NCBI GenBank assembly: GCA_039621445.1
Contig: CP154954.1
Coordinates: 30,632,395-30,696,394 of the forward strand
Direction of reading: 5' to 3'
DNA from: Euglena gracilis
Lineage: Eukaryota; Euglenida; Euglenophyceae; Euglenales
DNA: 64,000 nucleotides
Part shown: one piece after another, positions 10,650 through 20,592 of the stretch
Layout: each line of letters begins with the position of its first letter
Position numbering within the stretch: position 1 is the first letter of the stretch
Made by a program: the position numbers and the translations under genes
Notes under the pieces: generated by a model
What the model saw: the letters and a program-made list of their open reading frames with translations, nothing else
Databases searched by the model: none
What the model was told of the DNA's origin: nothing

Positions 10650-11480
10650 TTACACCAATTCAGCGTTGAGGAAATTTTCCATTCCCTGCAATTTCCTTCC
10701 ATTTAGGGCTGTTAATTTCAGTGCCTCCTCCGAAGAACTGAAAAAAATAAGGCAAATGGCACCAGGGTTTTTGATAACCACCTTCCGTGGATCAATCCCC
10801 CCAGTGATCTGGCTCACACTCCTTTTAATCCCATCCACCGTGGGATTTGGTATCCCTGTTAACCTGACAATGGGTTGTTTACGGGCTCGGTTATCTTCCT
10901 CTTCTATGCAAAACTTGCTTAAAAAAGGAGGAATTCTTTCCAAAAATAATCGCCGAGCCTCCCCGGCTGTGGCATCCTTAACATGGTGCCAGGCACTGCA
11001 AAATTTAATCCAAAATTCTTGCAGATCAGCCCGGGTAACTTTTCCTTCGTTTACCATAGTTACCTCCTGCCATATTTTCCGAGCTGTTAGCCCCTTACTC
11101 GAGGCATAACGGTTCTGGAACTGAGCCAATATGGTGGGGTAACTTAATTTAGCTCCATTCAACCGATAGAGCCTGATTTCCTCCCTTAATCTGGGTCCTA
11201 AACATGCCTGAAAAACCTGCAGCTTTTGCAAATCAGAATACGGTTTCCCTGATGTCAACCTGTCCCAGTAAAGATTCCAATCTACTTCAAAATCTTGCCA
11301 GTAAATGCTGCCCGATTCATCAAAATAGGGCTTAGCACCTCTCTGCAAAATTTCAAAAGCTACTGGGTCACCGATAAAAGGATAACCCAACCCGTTACCT
11401 GGGTTGGCTGCAGCCCCCCCCTGTCCCGATGGGCCTAATCGAGAAAGCAGGGGCTGCAGAAACATGTGGTGGGGACACAC
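10650..11480 (-). CDS. Element A Gag capsid region
   Basis: A 276-residue open frame, mostly alpha-helical by composition. It shares with element D the order W.DF..DW, then LQEFWIKFCSAWHHVKDATAGEA (D has LEFQANFKMAKCKVKDAGEGEA), then a LFLERIPPFLSKF helix, and RLTGIPNP near its end. No catalytic motif. It is the capsid part of Gag, about where Ty3/Gypsy capsids sit. No stop or frameshift inside. Confidence 0.75.
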   Translation of the reverse strand: MCPHHMFLQPLLSRLGPSGQGGAAANPGNGLGYPFIGDPVAFEILQRGAKPYFDESGSIYWQDFEVDWNLYWDRLTSGKPYSDLQKLQVFQACLGPRLREEIRLYRLNGAKLSYPTILAQFQNRYASSKGLTARKIWQEVTMVNEGKVTRADLQEFWIKFCSAWHHVKDATAGEARRLFLERIPPFLSKFCIEEEDNRARKQPIVRLTGIPNPTVDGIKRSVSQITGGIDPRKVVIKNPGAICLIFFSSSEEALKLTALNGRKLQGMENFLNAELV

Positions 11481-11849
11481 AATGACACAGAAGAAACCAC
11501 TGCCGTGTCTTGCGTGTCCTCCAAAACAAATCCCCCCTCAATCACTAAGGGAGGGGAAATGTTTGAACCTGCAGATTTATTTTGAGAAATAATCTGATCT
11601 GAAAAAGATGGGTCAGCACTGGGCACCGTGCTGGCCAGTGAGCTGGAAGGCTGCCCCAGGGGCTGCTGCTGTCCAGCCGACGGCAGGCTCAGCCCCATTG
11701 GCAGCCCGTGAGCAGGCTGCGGCTGGCCTGCTGGCTGGCCAGGCTGCTGGGCTAGCTGGACGACGGGCTGCTGGGCCAGCTGCTGCCCAGGCTGTGGCAG
11801 CCCAACTGGGTGTAGGGGCTGCTGGCTGCCCTGCCGCAGCCACCACATG
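11481..11849 (-). pseudogene. Element A Gag Gln/Pro-rich linker
   Basis: Low-complexity segment (frame 11965-11435) with repeated QP/QLAQQP/GQPAGQ motifs, produced by runs of CAG/CTG-like trinucleotides at about 11640-11820. It lies between the coiled coil and the capsid. Frameshifts at both ends. Function unknown; probably a flexible spacer. Confidence 0.55.
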
Positions 11850-12700
11850 TCAGAAATTTTTTGCAAAACCCCTTTCGGTTCTGCAGTTGGGTGTACGGGT
11901 CCATTTTTTTTGTAAATCCTGCAGCACTTTCTGTAACTCGAAAGTGTTCCCCCCAACTTTTGCAAGTCCCTGCCTTAATTCCTCCACCAGCCCACCAAAT
12001 TTATTCTCCTGGGAAAAACTCTGCTGATAAACACTCTGAAAATTCTGCTGACAATCCGTCAACAGTTTTTGCATTTCTGAGTGTCGTTTCTCTACTTCAT
12101 CTGAAATATTCTGGTGCACTTTTTGAATACCCCCACCAAAACCATGGAGGGCTGTATTCATCGCTGAATTTTGTTCACCCAGCTGGCGAACATAATCAGC
12201 GAACTGATGGAGCTGCTGAGCCTGGTCCTGTACCGTACTACGCAGCGATACCAGGTCAGCCTGAACTTCAATGATCTTGGCAGCGACAACGGCCAGCTCC
12301 TGGAGAGTTTCTGCCTCCCCCACCTGAGCTGGCTGGGCGGCTTTAAAATTCTCAGCAAACCGCTGAAAATTTTCAAGCACGACATCCTTAATTGGTAAGG
12401 CCGCCACCTGACTTTGCACTTGCTTCAAAATTTCCTGTGGCAGGCTGTCCAAAATTCGTAAAATTTCCTGCCTCAGGGCCAAAAACTGATCACGGCTCGA
12501 AGAAAACTGCTGGGCCAGTTTTTCCTCAAACCTTTTTTCCTGACTGACAAAAAGTTCAAGTGCCTGTGCGTCAATTTTTGGCACAGAAATTTGCACCTGG
12601 GCCTCACATATTTTCTCAAAACGTTGAAAAAGCTGCAGGTAGTCAGCCCTGGCCGTTTCTTGGATTCGTGCACCCATGTGCTCCACAGGTGGATGTCGAC
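11850..12700 (-). pseudogene. Element A Gag coiled-coil region
   Basis: The frame 12797-11850 is about 280 residues of Gln/Glu/Leu/Val-rich heptad-like sequence (for example LQLFQRFEKI, FEEKLAQQF, EVEKRHSEMQKLL), a long coiled coil. Element D has the matching region at 43016-43960. It would mediate Gag oligomerisation. It is joined to the N-terminal Gag frame by a shift at a CAG/GCT repeat (about 12709-12734) that reads as poly-Gln in one frame and poly-Ala in the other. Confidence 0.7.
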
Positions 12701-13891
12701 TGCGGGGGGTTGTTGCTGCTGCTGCTGCTGCAGAACCCACTCTTTGTTGGCTTTTTCCAAAGCCAAAACCCGAAATGTCAGGTGCTGCACAGTCCACTGG
12801 AGGTCTCTGTTACTTTGTAAAAATTGCCCCCAGGGGTCTTGAAATCCCTGATTTTGTGAATCCCCCCTGGGGGTGGCTTCAGAACTTTCATAGGCTGGGG
12901 GTTGGACCTCCTCCTCATCCCCCTCGATGAAAATATGAGGAGGCTGGGGGGCTGCAGCAGCTGCTGGCTGACCGTGATCAACCTCACGGTGCAGCCGTTT
13001 TTGCTGAACTTCATCACTGCCTGGTGATGAAGCTGGAGTTCGGGGTCGTCGAGTAGAAGTGGAACTGGGCTGGTCCTTCGGGTTTTCCTCCGCCCCCTCC
13101 ACTTCTGCTCTGACCCGTTCGCTGCTGTCCCAGTTATTATTATTGTTTAAGCCCAGCACATTGACCTGTGCTTGCTTTTCAAAGAAAACTGGGCTGGGGT
13201 TATCACCCCCCTGCCCTGCCGAGGCACTTCCCGTTTCCTTCGCCAGCCCATCTACCTGGGATGGTTGGGAAAACTGCAAAAGTGCCACCAGCTCTTGGGC
13301 TGGTGTTGAAGAAACTGGTTGAGCTGGAGGCAAAGGCAATGCAAAAGCGGGTAATGATGGCAGATTCCCTAAATTTTGCACCCATGAAAAGTCTGGGAGA
13401 GGTTGCAATTCAGGCAGCACAAAACCGTACCCCATACTTTGCAAAGGCAAAACCCCTGAAAAGGGCTCTGGAAAACACGGTTGGTTGGAAATGACAACCT
13501 GGCCATCCCCACCCTGAAGTTCCAACATCTGCCCCATATTTGTGGGGGTTCTGAGTTCAGCCAAACTGGTTTCGGGTCTCAATTCCCTGTGCCCCGAAAC
13601 TCCAATCGTCAGATTTGCCATCTGAGATTGGGCCATTGGCTGATTATCAACGAAAACATTCTGAGCAGGGATTTCCAACCCAAAACTTCCGACTGAAGGC
13701 TGAAGGAAAAACCTCTGCTTACCATGTTTCACACCCGTGCTGCCATGTCCCACGGCAGTACTGGGGTGAAGCGGATACCCCCGCCCCGGGCCAGTTTCCG
13801 GCGTAGGATCGTTTTTTGGCCCCTCGAGCCGACTTGTGTCGGAAATTTTTTCCCATTCTGCACCCCCCTGTGGCCGAAACTGGGCCATCAT
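12700..13891 (-). pseudogene. Element A Gag N-terminal region, opening inside the 5' LTR
   Basis: Open frame 13891-12473 on the minus strand, of which residues up to the poly-Gln tract (about 12720) seem to be the true Gag frame. It starts in the LTR (MMAQFRPQGG), runs through the primer binding site and continues as a Pro/Gln/Val-rich region with LPSLPAFALPLPPAQP and a basic/acidic stretch before poly-Gln. No known domain. An ATG that overlaps the primer site is in another frame, so the LTR start is preferred but not proven. Confidence 0.55.
13707..13724 (-). promoter_or_regulatory. Element A primer binding site
   Basis: On the minus strand TGGTAAGCAGAGG follows the LTR end ...GAAACA directly. 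It begins TGG, complementary to the universal CCA end of tRNAs. The same 13 bases occur in element D at 42977-42990, which supports it as a conserved tRNA primer site. I cannot name the tRNA. Confidence 0.8.
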
Positions 13892-14821
13892 TTACAAGGA
13901 GAAACTTCCCAGTGGACCCTCCCCGACCCCTGAGGGGGGTGCCACTGAGATCTACAAGGGGGGTGACTTTGGGGTTTCAACCCGTCCCTGCTCAGTTGAA
14001 CCGGTGAGAGCCAACACCCCCCCTGGGTGTCATTTCTCACAGTTTCTGGGCCAAAAAGGGGGTTTTGGGGTGACATTTGGCCAGTGGTTGCCTGAGTTGA
14101 AGAGTCCCACCCCCGTGCCCCTTTTCCCACAGATGAGGTGGGGGGAAGACAAACCTCACCTTCTTCAAATGATTGATTGTTCTCAATTGGACTTTCCATT
14201 TGCAAATGTAATTCCATCACTTGAATTCACAATGATAATTGTTTGTAATTGCAACAATTGACAAGGCCAAGGGGTAAAAAGAGGAAAACCCTGTGAGAGG
14301 AAAATGATTTTAATGCCCCTGATGGGCAGTTAAAATTAGGATTGAGTGCGCTGATTCCTAAGCGCTCTCAGATCCCAAATCCTAGCCCATTGCACCAAAA
14401 TCAACCAACCCAAGTCAAAATCAAGGTTTCCACCCTTGATTTTGATAAATTATGCTGAATTCCATCATTATTGAGCTTTGCAAACCCCTGAAAAAGCTCC
14501 AGGAACTCAGGCGCCAATCTGTTAAAATTTCGTTCCAAGCGCTTGCAAGTGCTCTCACCAAATCCAACATTTTCCCTTAAAACCAAAGGAAAAATGCAGA
14601 AAAGGCTCAAAAACATGCTAAATAGACCCAAAATCACCCTTTGGGAATACCTAGCATCACTCAATCTCTCTCCTTGCACAACCAAACCATGGGCGCCTTA
14701 GGAGAGGGAATTTTAATTGAAATCTTTAGAAAGCCTTAAAATTAGAGCTAAACCGCCCTTACAAAGGCCTTCTAAAAAGAAAAAACTCCGCCGCCCGGCG
14801 GTCGACCTCAAAAGGTCGTCA
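13725..14821 (-). repeat. Element A 5' LTR
   Basis: 1097 bp, starting TGACGACC and ending GAAACA on the element strand. It would hold the promoter, transcript start and polyadenylation signal; I could not identify a convincing TATA box. CTGG follows it on the plus strand (14822-14825) as the right copy of the target duplication. Apparent short ORFs inside it are repeated in the left LTR. Confidence 0.93.
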
Positions 14822-14825
14822 CTGG

Positions 14826-15337
14826 GCCGGCCGTCAAATCCCAACGCCAGCGTGAGCGTGCGGGCAATCTCCCAAGAGCCCCGCACGCCCCCCATACCCA
14901 GCAAGCCCCAAATCTCCCAAGAAGGGGAGAGACCGTGCCCTGAAGCACACGGTCAAGGCGGGGCCCATCAGATTTTGACAAACAACTACTGGCCCGTGCT
15001 ACAGAAGAAGTCCCGTCGTTTCGAGCAACCGTCTGCGGCGCGACCGGTCTCGTCTGCGCAGTCCTCGCCCCCCGCCAAGCCAGCAGCGTCCGTGCCATCG
15101 TCTACGCACAATCGTGCCACCGCGACGCCCCCAGTCCAGCAGCAAGAAAAGCGAGCACCGCGCCAGACCGCACCAAGCCGGACGACGCTTCCCCCGCCAT
15201 CAGCATCGCCGTCAGCGGCACCACGCTCCGCACCCGCAGCAACCAGCGCACCGCTCCCCCCCCATGGCGCACCGTCCTCCCGGGCGGCACCGCAGCCGGC
15301 CGCATCGTCTCCGACAACCACGACGCCAAAGAGGTGG
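14826..15337 (+). pseudogene. Element B linker before the DNMT
   Basis: Open in the same frame as the DNMT. Ser/Ala/Pro/Arg-rich low-complexity sequence with WPVLQKKSRRFEQ near the start. It continues element B after the insertion of A. No domain recognised. It probably links nucleocapsid and DNMT in the polyprotein. Confidence 0.5.
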
Positions 15338-15940
15338 GCACTGGACCTTTTCTGTGGAGCGGGTTCGGTGAAGCGGGCGCTGGAGAAGCTCGGCTACTCC
15401 GTCGTCTCGGTGGACGCCGACCCGCGGTGAAAGGCGGACAAGACGGTGGACGTGCGGCGCTGGCGGTACTGGGAGGAGTACCGGCCCGGCGACTTCCAGC
15501 TGGTCGCCGCCTCGCCGCCGTGCACCGAGTACTCCAGCGCGATGACGACCACGAGGCGGCGGCTGCGGAAGGCCGACTTCCTGGTCCGTAAGACGAAGGT
15601 GATCATCGCCTACCTGCGGCCGTCGCTGTGGTCGCTGGAGAATCCCCGCTATGGGAACCTCCGCCACCGCAAGGTCGTTGAGGACATGCAGTACGTCGAT
15701 GTGGACCACTGCATGTTCGAGGCGTGGGGCTATCGCAAGCCCACACGCTTCTGGATCGCGGACTCCATGGCCCCCATGCAGGACATCGTGGGCCACGGCC
15801 AGTGCGAGAACATCGTGGAGGAGCAAGATGGACGGCGACATCACCGACGGCAGCTGGGTGGGGCATCCAAGCAGCGCGGTACCCGAGAGCAGGCGTATCG
15901 CATTCCCGAAGGTGTCGTCCGATACCTGTGCGAGGGCACC
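15338..15940 (+). pseudogene. Element B DNA (cytosine-5) methyltransferase-like domain
   Basis: Motif I WALDLFCGAGSVKRAL, then YSVVSVDADP, then an in-frame TGA at 15428-15430. After the stop the frame continues with DVRRWRYWEEY, motif IV AASPPCTEYSSAMT with the catalytic Cys, SLENPRYGNL, YVDVDHCMFE, GYRKPTRFW and the end IPEGVVRYLC. All motif residues looked for are intact apart from the stop. About 200 residues. It would transfer methyl from S-adenosylmethionine to cytosine. Substrate sequence cannot be read. Nearest in this window is element E. Confidence 0.87.
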
Positions 15941-16930
15941 CCACTAACTCGCCAAGCAGCCGTGCCGCCCAGCGCGATACCGCCGTCGCCGGCACCCGCA
16001 CCCGCGTCCGCCACCGCACCGCCAAGCCGGACGGCGCTGCCCCCGCAAGCAGCGGCGCGGTCCCAAGCCCCGCGCCAACGACCGCCATCGTGCACCCGCC
16101 AAGCATCGTGCACCCCCGCCGAGCCGCACAACGATCCACCCGCCGAGCCCGTCACCACCGCCGCCGACGAGCCCCACCCCCCGCGGAAGGTCCACAAGGT
16201 CACTGTCCGTCCGTGGCAGTACCGCCCCAGCCGGCCCTTCCAGGTGGGCCGCATGGAGAGGCGGGGCGGCAGCTATCAGCTGATGCTGGACGTGGTCATC
16301 GAGATCGACGGCCGGGAGGAGAAGGCGAAGGCCTTCATCGACACGGGGGCGCAGACGTCGCTGATCCGTCGGGACTTGTTCCCGAACGGATGTTTCCGCC
16401 GCAGCGAGCGGCCGCTGCTGCTGCGGACCGTGAACGGCGACCTGCTGGCAGGCGGCAGCAACGAGGCGGACGTCCTCCTGGTGTTCAACGCGAGGAGTGA
16501 AGAAGAGAGGAGTGGAGGAGTGAAGAGGTGGCACAGCCAGATCACCGTCCGTGACGGTGATATAGGGTGTGACCTGATTCTGGGTTACCCCTGGCTGAAG
16601 GAGCACAGGCTGGATGTGCAACCCTGGCGGGATGCACTCCAGCTCCACGACGACCCCCGATGGGTAGTCGCCGGCACCGAAGCAAGCGAGATCGCAGCGC
16701 TAAGCACACGCACCCACGCGACCGTCCGAGCCCGCAGCCCGTCGCCGTTGCCCCGCACGCCGTCCGAAGTGGAGGAGGAGATGGAGGCCGAGGTGAGGAA
16801 GATGAGGCTCACCGTCCGGGTTAACGGCCCCGACGGAGACGAGGGGGACGAGGCCCTGGACGCCGAGGAGGAGGCAATGGTGGCCAAGGTGCTGATCGAC
16901 GCGGCCAAGGAGGCGTAGGAAGTCCGTGGG
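15941..16930 (+). pseudogene. Element B linker and aspartic protease
   Basis: An Ala/Pro/Arg linker (about 15950-16190) is followed by VTVRPWQYRPSRPFQVGRME and a retropepsin domain: KAFIDTGAQTSLIRRDLFP with catalytic Asp at 16340-16342, LLLRTVNGDLLAGG, and DLILGYPWLKEHRLDVQP. An acidic helical region follows to an in-frame TAG at 16916-16918, where E has a sense codon (Lys by alignment). The protease itself is uninterrupted. Confidence 0.85.
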
Positions 16931-17770
16931 GTGGTCACGGCCGAGGCGGAGGAGCAGCATCCACTGGCCGTCCAGCTGCGCGCCGAGGTGCTCAAGGGGT
17001 TCGAGGGCCGCGTCTTCTGCGACCGCGTGCACCCCGATCCGCCGCCCCGAGGCCAGCACGGGATGGCGGTGCTGCGCCTCAAGCCAAACGCCCAGCCGGT
17101 GGTGGGGAGGGTCATCCACCTGAAGGGCGAGCGGCTGGAGGCGTTGCGGGAGATAGAGGAGGAGTGCCGCCGCGATCGGAAGGTGGAGCGGGGCCGCGGC
17201 CCGTGGCGGGCGGCCGCCTTCCTGTTTCGGAAGAAGAACGGGAAGTGGAGGATGGTGTGTCACTACGCGGTGACGAACCTGCAGATAATGGCGGACAGCT
17301 ACCCCTTGCCCTTGACGGAGGAGATCGTGGCGGAGCAGGCGAAGTGTACCCTCTTCAGCACCATCGACTTGCGGGACGCGTTCCACCAGGTGGCCTTGGC
17401 GGAGGAGAGCCGACCGGTGACGAACGTCCATCTGCTGGGTGGGCTGTGGCAGTGGCGAGTGGTCCCGCTGGGGATCAACGTCGGGCCCGCCCTCCTGCAG
17501 CGGGACATCAACGCCACCTGCGCGGCGGTGAAGGCACACTCCCGCCCGTACTTCGACGACATCATCGTCAGTACGCGGCAGGGAGCGGAGGAGACGGACG
17601 AGGAGTTCTACCAGAAGCACGCCCGAGACGTCCGTGTGACGTTGCTGGCCTTGGAGAAGGACAGATAGGTCAGCGACATCCGCAAGGTCAAGCTCTTCAT
17701 GAGGCCGGTCGAGTTCGTGGGGCATGTCCTGGGGCACGGCAGGAGGGCGCCGGCCCCTGGCAAACTGTAG
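16931..17770 (+). pseudogene. Element B reverse transcriptase
   Basis: Same frame as the protease. Motifs: GHMAVL-like start (HGMAVLRLKP), WRAAAFLFRKKNGKWRMV, CTLFSTIDLRDAFHQV, LWQWRVVPLGINVGPALLQ, and catalytic YFDDIIVS (about 17548). Two TAG codons (17666-17668 and 17768-17770) interrupt the thumb region around VEFVGHVLGHG and APGKL. Aligned copies show Phe/Leu and Met/Arg at those positions, so these are simple nonsense changes. Confidence 0.88.
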
Positions 17771-17773
17771 GCG

Positions 17774-18650
17774 GTGCAGCACTGGCAGCTGCCGCCGACG
17801 GTCAGCAGTCTCCGCGCGTTTCTCGGTGTCTGCAATTACTATGCGGGCTACGTGAGACTGTACGCGGAGCTGGCGGCGTCGTTTCAGGAGAAGCTGAAGT
17901 TGCCGAGGGAGCTGACCAAGGCGGGATCCAAGCACCCAGTGGTGTGGACGGAGCAGGAGAAGGAGGCGTTCGACAAGCTGAAGAAGGCCCTCATCGCCGA
18001 CCTGGAGCTGTACCACATCGATCCAGCCAAGCCGTTCGTCCTGCGCACCGACGCGTCGGACTACGCCATCGGAGCGGTGCTGGAGCAGTTCCCGAAGATC
18101 GACGGCGTGCCGCGGGTGGAGGACCTGCGGCCAGGGGCCTCCGTCTCGGTGGCCTTCATGTCCCGGAAGCTCACCGAGGGGCAGCGTCTTCGGTGGGATG
18201 TCCGGGACAAGGAGACGTATGCCGTGGTGGCCGCCCTCGACGAGTGGGCGGGCTTCCTGCTGGGCAACGAGATCCTCGGCCTGACCGACCACCGCAACCT
18301 GGAGTCGTGGTACAAGGAGTACGTCGCCGGAGTGGGCCCGCAGGGGAGGCGGGCCAGATGGCATGCGAAGCTCATTGAGTTCCGCATCACCGTGGTGCAC
18401 GTCCCCGGCGAGACCAACGTGGTGGGCGATGCCATGTCCCGCTGGGCCTACCCGGCCTCACAAGGCTGGCGTGACACCTCGTGGCACGGCACCGAGGCCG
18501 ACACAAAGGAGATGAAGGCCCACATCCTGGAGGAGAAGCTGCGCGAGAAGTCCACCCCAAAGGCGGTGCATCCCGAGGACGAGGAGACCAAGGCGGAGCA
18601 GGTGGAGAGGTCAACCCTGAAGGAGGGGAGAGAGCTGGCCGTCATCCAGC
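17774..18650 (+). pseudogene. Element B RNase H
   Basis: The long frame 17774-20296 opens with the RT connection (LRAFLGVCNYYAGY). It continues with RNase H: VLRTDASDYAIGAVLEQ, VAFMSRKLTEG, WDVRDKETYAVVAAL, LGLTDHRNLESW and the end motif VPGETNVVGDAMSRWAYPAS. All expected acidic positions appear present. No stop within the domain. Confidence 0.88.
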
Positions 18651-19135
18651 TGATCCGGCTCCAGTCGTTAGCCGCGGTTCCGTCAGCGTCCCACGTCGCT
18701 GTCACCACGCGCAGCCGCCTCGACACGCAGCGCAACGCCCGAGACGCCCCAGCAGACGCCCTGCACGATACGCGATCCGAGCATCCACGCGAGATGCACC
18801 CGTCAGCCTCGTCTCCCGCGAGCGCAGCAGTCCCACAGTCGGCATCGTCTGCGGCAGTCACACCGTCTGCGTCGTGCATCGCATCACCAGCGTCCGTGCC
18901 AGCACCATCGTCCAACGCGCCATCGCCAGCCCCATCACCAGCACCGCAGTCCACCGCACCGCAGTCCATCGCACTGCCCGCGGCGCCCACAGCCGGTGTG
19001 TCATCACCGGCCATGCCCGTCCCAGCGTCCGCAGCCGGTGTGCCGTCACTGGCCGCGTCAGTCCCGTCTGCAGCACCCGCAGCAGGTGTGCCGTCAACCG
19101 CTGATCCCGTGCCCCCGCAGCCTGACCAGGACATC
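18651..19135 (+). CDS. Element B Ala/Ser/Pro-rich linker between RNase H and integrase
   Basis: About 150 residues of Ser/Ala/Pro with near-repeats of the type SAAPAAGVPS and VTPSASC. Same open frame as RNase H and integrase. It is much longer than the linker in A or D. No domain. Probably a flexible spacer that expanded by repeat slippage. Confidence 0.6.
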
Positions 19136-20090
19136 AACGTCTTCGACATGGACTGGAGCAAGGCGTATGCGGTGTGCCCGCGCTGGAAGCCCGTCTGGGA
19201 CCAGGCCCACAACGGCCCGGGCTGGCCCAGCGGGTTCCAGCCGGTGGATGGGCGGCTCGTCTCGGCGGGGAGGTGGTGTGTGCCGAGCGGGCTGCTGGCG
19301 GAGGTGCTGAGGGAGCAGCACTCGGTCTCCGGCCACATTGGCGGGGACCGGCTGGTGGAGGAGGCCGAGCGCACCTACGTCTTCGCGGACCGGATGGAGG
19401 CGGCGAAGGTGGCCGGCGGGCTGCCGCGGACGTGCCCGGTGTGCCAGGCCACCGAGCACCCGCACCAGCCGCTGCGGCTGAAGGTCTGCCCGACGCCCGT
19501 CCCGCCGTACGTCATGGCGTCGGTGGCCATCGACCTCTTCGTGATGCCGGAGGTGGACTTCGAGGGGCAGCTGTACAACGTGTTCGCCGCCTGCGTCGAT
19601 CGCCACAGTGGGTGGGTCGTGGCCACGGCCCACCACACGCGCGGCCTCACCGCCGCCACCGTGGCCAAGGCGATGTACCGGGGGTGGTGGTCGCCGTACG
19701 GGCTGCCCAGGGTGATCACGAGTGATCGCGGGCCGCATTTTGCTTGTGCGTGGTGGCGCAGCATGTGCGGCCTGCACGGCATCCACCACGCCTACGCCCA
19801 GGCGTACCACCACGCGGCGAACGGGCGGGCGGAGTCCCTCCGTGCGCAGCTGCAGAAGCGGATCCGGAGCGAGAAGGCCGAGGCCCCGATCACCTGGGTG
19901 GAGTCCCTGCCCAGGGCAGTGCAGAAGCTGAACGACTCCAAGGCGCAGCACGGCCTGAGTCCGTACGAGGTGCTGTATGGACGGCATCGGGGGACTGGTG
20001 GCGTACCGTACAAGGCCCCGGTCATGGTGGAGGATGCCGTGTCGTTCTTCGAGAGACAGAAGGCCGTGGACCAGAAGGTCGCCGAACCGG
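19136..20090 (+). pseudogene. Element B integrase, zinc-binding and DDE core
   Basis: Begins with VFDMDWSKAYAVCPRWKPVW, matching the SVWD...CPTWKEIW entry of element D. The HHCC domain is REQHSVSGHIGGDR plus CPVCQATEH. The core has CVDRHSGWV (first Asp), VITSDRGPHF (second Asp) and HHAANGRAESLRAQ (Glu), in normal order and spacing. GLSPYEVLYGRHRGTGG follows. The frame is open until a shift near 20085, after DQKVAEPE. Confidence 0.88.
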
Positions 20091-20592
20091 AGCAGGAAGG
20101 ACCTCGAGGAGTTCGCCAAGGGAGACCTCGTCTGGTACCTCCGGCCCCCGAGGCGGCCGGGCCAGAAGCTCGAGAGCTACTGGATTGGCCCAGCCCGGCT
20201 CACCGCGCGCCGTGGCGAGCACTCGTACGAGCTGGAGCTGGAGGAGGGCCGCCGCCAAGAGGCCCACCGCTGCCAGCTGAAGGCCTGCCGCGATGACACG
20301 CGGTTGTGGGGCCCGCCTAAGATGTTCGCCTACCGGCAAGCCAGACCGCAGGAAGACGTGCACATCCGGGAGTGGACGGCCAGCCAGGCCCCCCCAGGGG
20401 GAACCGAAGCCACCCCCCCCCCCAGGGGGAACCGAAGCCAGCCAGTCCCCCCCACCCAGGGGGAACCGAAGCACCCCCCCCCCAGGGGAACCGAAGCCAG
20501 CCAGGCCCCCCCCAGGGGGAACCGAAGCCCCCCCCCCCCCCCCCCCAGGGGGAACCGAAACCAGCCAGCCCCCCCCCCAGGGGGAACCTAAG
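20091..20592 (+). pseudogene. Element B integrase C-terminal tail, chromodomain missing
   Basis: In the shifted frame (19977-20591) come KGDLVWYLRPPRR, SYWIGPARLTAR (GPY/F-like module) and EAHRCQLKACRDDTRLWGPP, then REWTAS. In element E the equivalent point (LDDWEVEAVV) is the start of the chromodomain. Here it runs straight into Pro/Gly/Asn repeats translated from C-rich DNA and stops at 20590-20592. So the chromodomain has been lost or replaced. Confidence 0.8.

Larger units (their letters stand above)
1774..14821 (-). mobile_element. Element A: DNMT-bearing chromodomain Ty3/Gypsy-like retrotransposon with both LTRs
   Basis: A minus-strand element flanked by two 1097-bp direct repeats that begin TG and end CA when read on the element strand; one base at the end of the left copy has changed. 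CTGG is duplicated at 1770-1773 and 14822-14825. A primer binding site lies next to the right LTR and a purine tract next to the left one, which fixes the orientation. Internal order on the minus strand: Gag, nucleocapsid with CCHC knuckle, DNMT, protease, RT, RNase H, integrase, chromodomain, candidate extra ORFs, C-rich tandem repeats. LTRs differ at about 22 positions by eye (about 2 percent), so the insertion is fairly recent. Several frameshifts and a moved integrase segment make this copy non-autonomous. Confidence 0.93.

Noticed and set aside
928-17770. Reassignment of TAG to an amino acid
   Set aside because: Aligned copies have different residues at the TAG positions, and stops TGA and TAA also interrupt frames in the other elements.
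17164-18378. 404-residue plus-strand and 566-residue minus-strand frames over element B pol
   Set aside because: They overlap the clear RT/RNase H frame and hold no motif; they are shadow frames of GC-rich coding DNA.
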